A stretch of DNA of 9,877 bases from SBAX01 sp964646605 (GTDB lineage Bacteria; Planctomycetota; Phycisphaerae; UBA1845), in contig CAZYEX010000046.1 in NCBI GenBank assembly GCA_964646605.1, forward strand, positions 1-9,877, given 5' to 3'. A program made the translations under genes and the position numbers. Every line of letters begins with the position of its first letter. Positions within the stretch are counted from its first letter, which is position 1. A model generated the notes under the pieces. It was not told where the DNA came from and made no database searches. It saw only the letters and a program-made list of their open reading frames with translations. Positions 7,213-9,877 of the stretch are shown here, piece by piece.

Positions 7213-8073
7213 ATGGCGAAGGCAAGAAGGGGTCCGGCGTTGTTTGAACTCCTCGGTGAGGCGGGCGGGCAGACTCTGACGACGGCGAAAACGCCGCGCT
7301 GGTGGTCCGGCGGAACGCGATCGGGCGATCGGCATGCGTCCCGCGCCGCACGCGCCCAAGCCCCGGCACTGGAATCGAAGCCGGGCGTCACGGATGCCAG
7401 CCCACCTGGCGAAGGAATCGTGAATCTCCGAGGCGACCGTGTACACATTTCGCTCACCAGTGTGAGCGCCGCCGTGGTGGTTTTCCTTGCACTTGGGCTT
7501 GTCGGCGGGGCGTATGTCATCGGAGGCCGCGCCGGCGATCGTGCAGGCTTTCAACGGGGCTACCAAACCGGGCGGAACGCGGTGGACCCTGCGGCCGATG
7601 AGGTTCTGGCCGCTCGCTCCCAAACGCCGGCGACGGACGTCATCGCCCCGCTGCTCGCCAACGCCCCGCGCGGAACGGAACCCGCCGCAAGCCGCAAAAG
7701 CAGCGCCGATCCGGTCCCGCGATCGACGTCCGCGTCGCCGAACGTCGTAGGTACCGCCGCCCGTCCCGCAGGGTGGACGCGAGATTTCACCTACATCGTG
7801 GTGCAGGAGTTTCCCACGGGCGCAGCCGAAAAATCGCGCCTGGCCCAGCAGTTTCTCGAACAGCGCGGAATTCCCACGGCCGTGGTATCGCTTCCCAACG
7901 GGGCCGTGCAACTGACCACCACCCAAGGCTTCGACCATCGAGACGCGAACGAACGAAAGCTGTCCGATCAGTTCCTTGGCCGGATTCGGGCTCTGGGCAG
8001 TGAGTTTTACGCCGCCGGCGGCGGGTATCGCCTGGAAGGGTATCACAAAACACTCAAGCGCGATCAGTGGTAG
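7213..8073 (+). CDS. Membrane-anchored protein with SPOR-like C-terminal domain
   Basis: 286 residues. The N-terminus (MAKARRGPALFELL) is a short basic motif I associate with planctomycete proteins of this architecture. Residues 15-75 are a flexible cytoplasmic part, 81-103 one transmembrane helix (VVVFLALGLVGGAYVIGG), and 125-188 a low-complexity Ala/Pro/Ser linker. Residues 192-286 show the beta-alpha-beta-beta-alpha-beta order of a SPOR-type fold: strand YIVVQEF, helix AEKSRLAQQFLEQRGI, strands TAVVSL and AVQLTTTQGF, helix ERKLSDQFLGRIRALGSEF, last strand YRLEGY. SPOR domains bind denuded peptidoglycan at division sites, so an envelope role outside the inner membrane is plausible but inferred. 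The domain is divergent and could be only structurally similar. The small basic protein gene follows 14 bases after the stop, suggesting cotranscription. Confidence 0.85.
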   Translation: MAKARRGPALFELLGEAGGQTLTTAKTPRWWSGGTRSGDRHASRAARAQAPALESKPGVTDASPPGEGIVNLRGDRVHISLTSVSAAVVVFLALGLVGGAYVIGGRAGDRAGFQRGYQTGRNAVDPAADEVLAARSQTPATDVIAPLLANAPRGTEPAASRKSSADPVPRSTSASPNVVGTAARPAGWTRDFTYIVVQEFPTGAAEKSRLAQQFLEQRGIPTAVVSLPNGAVQLTTTQGFDHRDANERKLSDQFLGRIRALGSEFYAAGGGYRLEGYHKTLKRDQW

Positions 8074-8087
8074 GCAGGAGTTTACGG

Positions 8088-8390
8088 ATGTCAATCGATC
8101 GATCGTTACGCTCGAAAAGCACTTTAGAACGCCACCGCAATGTCCTGTCTCGAGCGGAGCGGATTTCGGTTCTGCGCGAAACCGGGCTGTGGTCCGAGGA
8201 TCGCAGTGCCACCGGCCTGCCCAAGGTTGCGCATCGCAAAGTCTCGGTCGGCAAGAAGAGCAAAGCCGAAAAGAAGACCGAGGCCGAAGGCGCCCCCGTC
8301 GCCGCGGCAGGCGCCGTCGCGGCCCCCGCCGCAGCCGCGGCGCCGCGCAAAGAAAAACCCGCCAAGGGCGGCAAAAAGGACAAACGCTAG
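8088..8390 (+). CDS. PVC small basic protein (TIGR04137-like)
   Basis: 100 residues. The conserved half is MSIDRSLRSKSTLERHRNV, then LSRAERISVLRETGLW and a GLPKVAHRK motif (about residues 44-52). This is the pattern of the small basic protein family shared by Chlamydiae, Verrucomicrobia and Planctomycetes. The biochemical role is not established to my knowledge; the charge suggests nucleic-acid or ribosome binding, which is inference. The C-terminal half is Lys-rich, then an Ala/Pro stretch (about residues 68-86), then a Lys/Gly/Arg end, probably disordered. AGGAG at 8076-8080, 7 bases before the ATG, sets this start rather than the in-frame ATG at 8067, which overlaps the previous gene. It lies directly behind the SPOR-like gene, probably in one transcript. 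Confidence 0.88.
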   Translation: MSIDRSLRSKSTLERHRNVLSRAERISVLRETGLWSEDRSATGLPKVAHRKVSVGKKSKAEKKTEAEGAPVAAAGAVAAPAAAAAPRKEKPAKGGKKDKR

Positions 8391-9092
8391 GCAGCCGCTC
8401 GCCGTACGCATCACGCAGCGTCCTCCCCGCGCCGCCGTTCGTTGATTCCGCGCCGCGCGGACGCACGGCATCGCGTCCCGTCCGAATCTCACGTGCCCGT
8501 CTGCCGGCGATCCCGTGCTTGGACCGGTCTGCGCTGAACCGCGGAGGCCACGCCCACTGCCGCGCGTCGCTTTTGGGCCTGTCGATCGCGGCTCCGTTCG
8601 TAACGGGGCGACTCCCCTGGCGCTGTCGGAACGGCTTAAAGCGTAGGTTGAGAATGGCTTCGTTTCGTATCTTTTTTGTTTGCGCGGGGTCGGGAGAGGT
8701 CCAATTCGCGACACGGGCACGCAGGGGAAACGCAGAAACGCAGAACCCGTGAGGGACGCGGCACGAAGGGAATTGCCGATTTCCGATTTCCAATTGCCGA
8801 TTGAAGACGCGAAGGGACGGAGGGATGGCGGATGTCGAATGGACAGCGCGTGAAGCAGTAGCGACACGAGCGTCCGAGCCCGTTGCGCGAGCGACGGAGC
8901 CATGCCGAGGCCGGGAGCCACGCCGGGGAAGCCACGTCCGGGCTGACGAGGGGGAAGTCATCAAGAGAATAACTTGGGGGGTGATCGGTCGGCGAAGGGC
9001 TTCACACCGATCGGGCGAAGAAAATAGGCGGAAGCGTGTACTTGACGCAACAGCGGATCGCGGCGACGCGAGGCGGCTTCCCCCGCTACTTT
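8391..9092. other. Non-coding gap with degenerate interspersed repeats
   Basis: About 700 bases without a supported gene. The first part (8391-8640) is GC-rich and holds only an imperfect inverted repeat with arms GCGTCC (8418-8423) and GGACGC (8459-8464). Positions 8641-8845 hold a cluster of degenerate interspersed motifs, listed separately. Positions 8846-9092 show a partly repeated GATCGG..GCGAAG segment near 8983-9020 and no recognisable gene. Open frames crossing this gap on both strands have neither start signals nor homology that I recognise. Confidence 0.6.
8641..8845. repeat. Cluster of interspersed intergenic repeat motifs
   Basis: Three kinds of motif lie in a row. First is GAATGGCTTCGTTTCGTATC followed by a T-run (8652 on). 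Second is AAACGCAG in tandem (8728-8735, 8736-8743). Third is AATTGCCGATT twice (8771-8781 and 8792-8802) around GATTTCC twice (8778-8784, 8785-8791), followed by GATGGCGGATGTCGAATGG. When misread as protein such DNA gives phrases like KKxRNEAI, NAETQ and IGNRQ, which recur in spurious small proteins annotated in planctomycete and other large genomes. That last point is recollection, not a search. Confidence 0.5.
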
Positions 9093-9743
9093 TCAGGCTT
9101 TGGCTTGGTCGGCTCCGGGGGCGGGTTTACCTTCGACGCCGTTCCGACTGCCGTCCCCCAATCCAGATTTATCTTCAACCGCTTCGCCTTGGGGCCGCGC
9201 GACTTCCGAGGCGGTTTCTGTTTCCTGGACATCAGCAGTCTGCGAAATACTAACATCAGAATCGGCTTGCAATTCATTCGGTTCTTTGGGCAGCCCGATC
9301 GGACCGGCATCCGGGAGCGGGAGTTGAATCGGAATTGGTTCCTTGACAGTAATCCCGAACAGTGACGAGTATTTCCCAAGATCATCGTAAGTGTGGAACT
9401 CGTCCGCTCCGACCCTCTTCGCGGTTGCGAGATGAATCGCATCGGGCAGCTTTGGTCTCAGATTGCTTGGAAGTCCGGCCCGCATTCCCGCTCTAGCGTC
9501 ACGGATTACGAACTCGGACACTTCGACAAGATTGATCTTCGTCGCAGGCAGCCAAAGGCTGTCGATTCGTTGCTCTGTTGATGGCTCAACCTGCCCAGCG
9601 ATCTTCTCGTATGCAGCAAAGGCGACCTCGCCGATCGTCAGCGTAGATGTACTGATATCGAGCGTCCCTTTTTGGCATTCCTCTAACATCGCCTCTATGT
9701 TCTGCGCACGCCCCGGCTCGTTGGATATGTAGGCTAAAAGTAA
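9093..9743 (-). pseudogene. PIN-domain (VapC-like) ribonuclease, 5' end lost
   Basis: PIN domains are metal-dependent RNases, often toxins of VapBC pairs. Homology-like sequence begins at TTA 9743 (LLLAYISNEPGRAQNIEAML) and runs to the stop at 9093-9095; the first in-frame ATG is at 9689. Counting from that ATG, expected acidic residues are visible: E21 in LTIGEVAF, D83 in LPDAIHLATA and D102 in FHTYDD. The first strand, which normally carries the leading catalytic Asp (pattern D-T-N-V-L-L-A-Y), is replaced by AEELLLAY read from transposon-side DNA, so the domain is incomplete and probably inactive. After about residue 120 there is a 75-residue acidic, probably disordered tail. No VapB-type antitoxin is visible. 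Base composition is visibly lower in GC than the neighbouring genes, suggesting transfer. A shortened protein from 9689 could still be made. Confidence 0.65.
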
Positions 9744-9747
9744 CTCT

Positions 9748-9877
9748 TCAGCCGTCTGCAGGGGGTTGGTGGGGTAACGGGGGCAGGTTTCCGGTTTGGA
9801 AGCAGGTTCGCAGGGCGGCGGTGATGGTCTTGGTGGGATCGAGTCCGCGGAGACGGAGGGTGCGATAGACGCTCATG
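9748..9877 (-). mobile_element. IS66-like transposase, C-terminal end (partial)
   Basis: Entering from the right edge, 42 codons (from 9876) end at TGA 9748-9750. The protein contains SVYRTLRLRGLDPTKTI, ALRTCFQTG and LPPLP, the pattern at the C-terminus of IS66-family (TnpC/ORF3) transposases. The rest of the element lies outside the window. The frame ends just 5 bases before the PIN remnant begins, and in a different frame, so the two are not a fusion. The transposon edge is probably at 9740-9744 (GTAAC reading into the element). Confidence 0.7.

Noticed and set aside
7075..8964. Minus-strand open frame of 629 codons opposite the SPOR-like and small basic protein genes
   Set aside because: It is also codon-for-codon antisense to the two plus-strand genes, which have ribosome binding sites and family matches; it continues through repeat-rich intergenic DNA and starts without an SD.

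Overview
The window looks like chromosomal DNA of a GC-rich planctomycete or close PVC relative. Three things point there. One is a small basic protein of the family shared by Chlamydiae, Verrucomicrobia and Planctomycetes. Another is a very long secreted cysteine-rich protein built from modules I associate with planctomycete exoproteins. The third is an intergenic stretch of degenerate interspersed motifs typical of large planctomycete genomes. This assignment comes from recognising families by eye, not from a database search.

Layout. Positions 6354 down to 1 (minus strand) are one uninterrupted reading frame of 2118 codons. It starts with a clear Shine-Dalgarno sequence and signal peptide and runs off the left edge without a stop. 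It encodes an exported protein with about 180 cysteines (hand count), arranged as cysteine-rich repeats alternating with beta-sandwich-like modules and ending in a dockerin-like segment cut by the window edge. Positions 6355-6978 hold no convincing gene, but contain several inverted repeats and a nested set of complementary segments that could be a structured RNA. A tRNA-Val(CAC) gene (6979-7052, minus) has a well-spaced promoter.

On the plus strand, a two-gene cluster follows: a membrane-anchored protein with a SPOR-like C-terminal fold (7213-8073) and, 14 bases later, the PVC small basic protein (8088-8390). Positions 8391-9092 are non-coding and carry a cluster of degenerate repeats. At the right edge (minus strand) lies a lower-GC PIN-domain gene that has lost its 5' end. 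It abuts the C-terminal end of an IS66-like transposase that enters from outside the window.

How they work together: the giant exoprotein, the tRNA and the SPOR/small-basic pair look like independent transcription units. The PIN remnant plus transposase is a decayed accessory insertion. The giant protein is the most unusual object here. I see no defence system, CRISPR array or biosynthetic operon.
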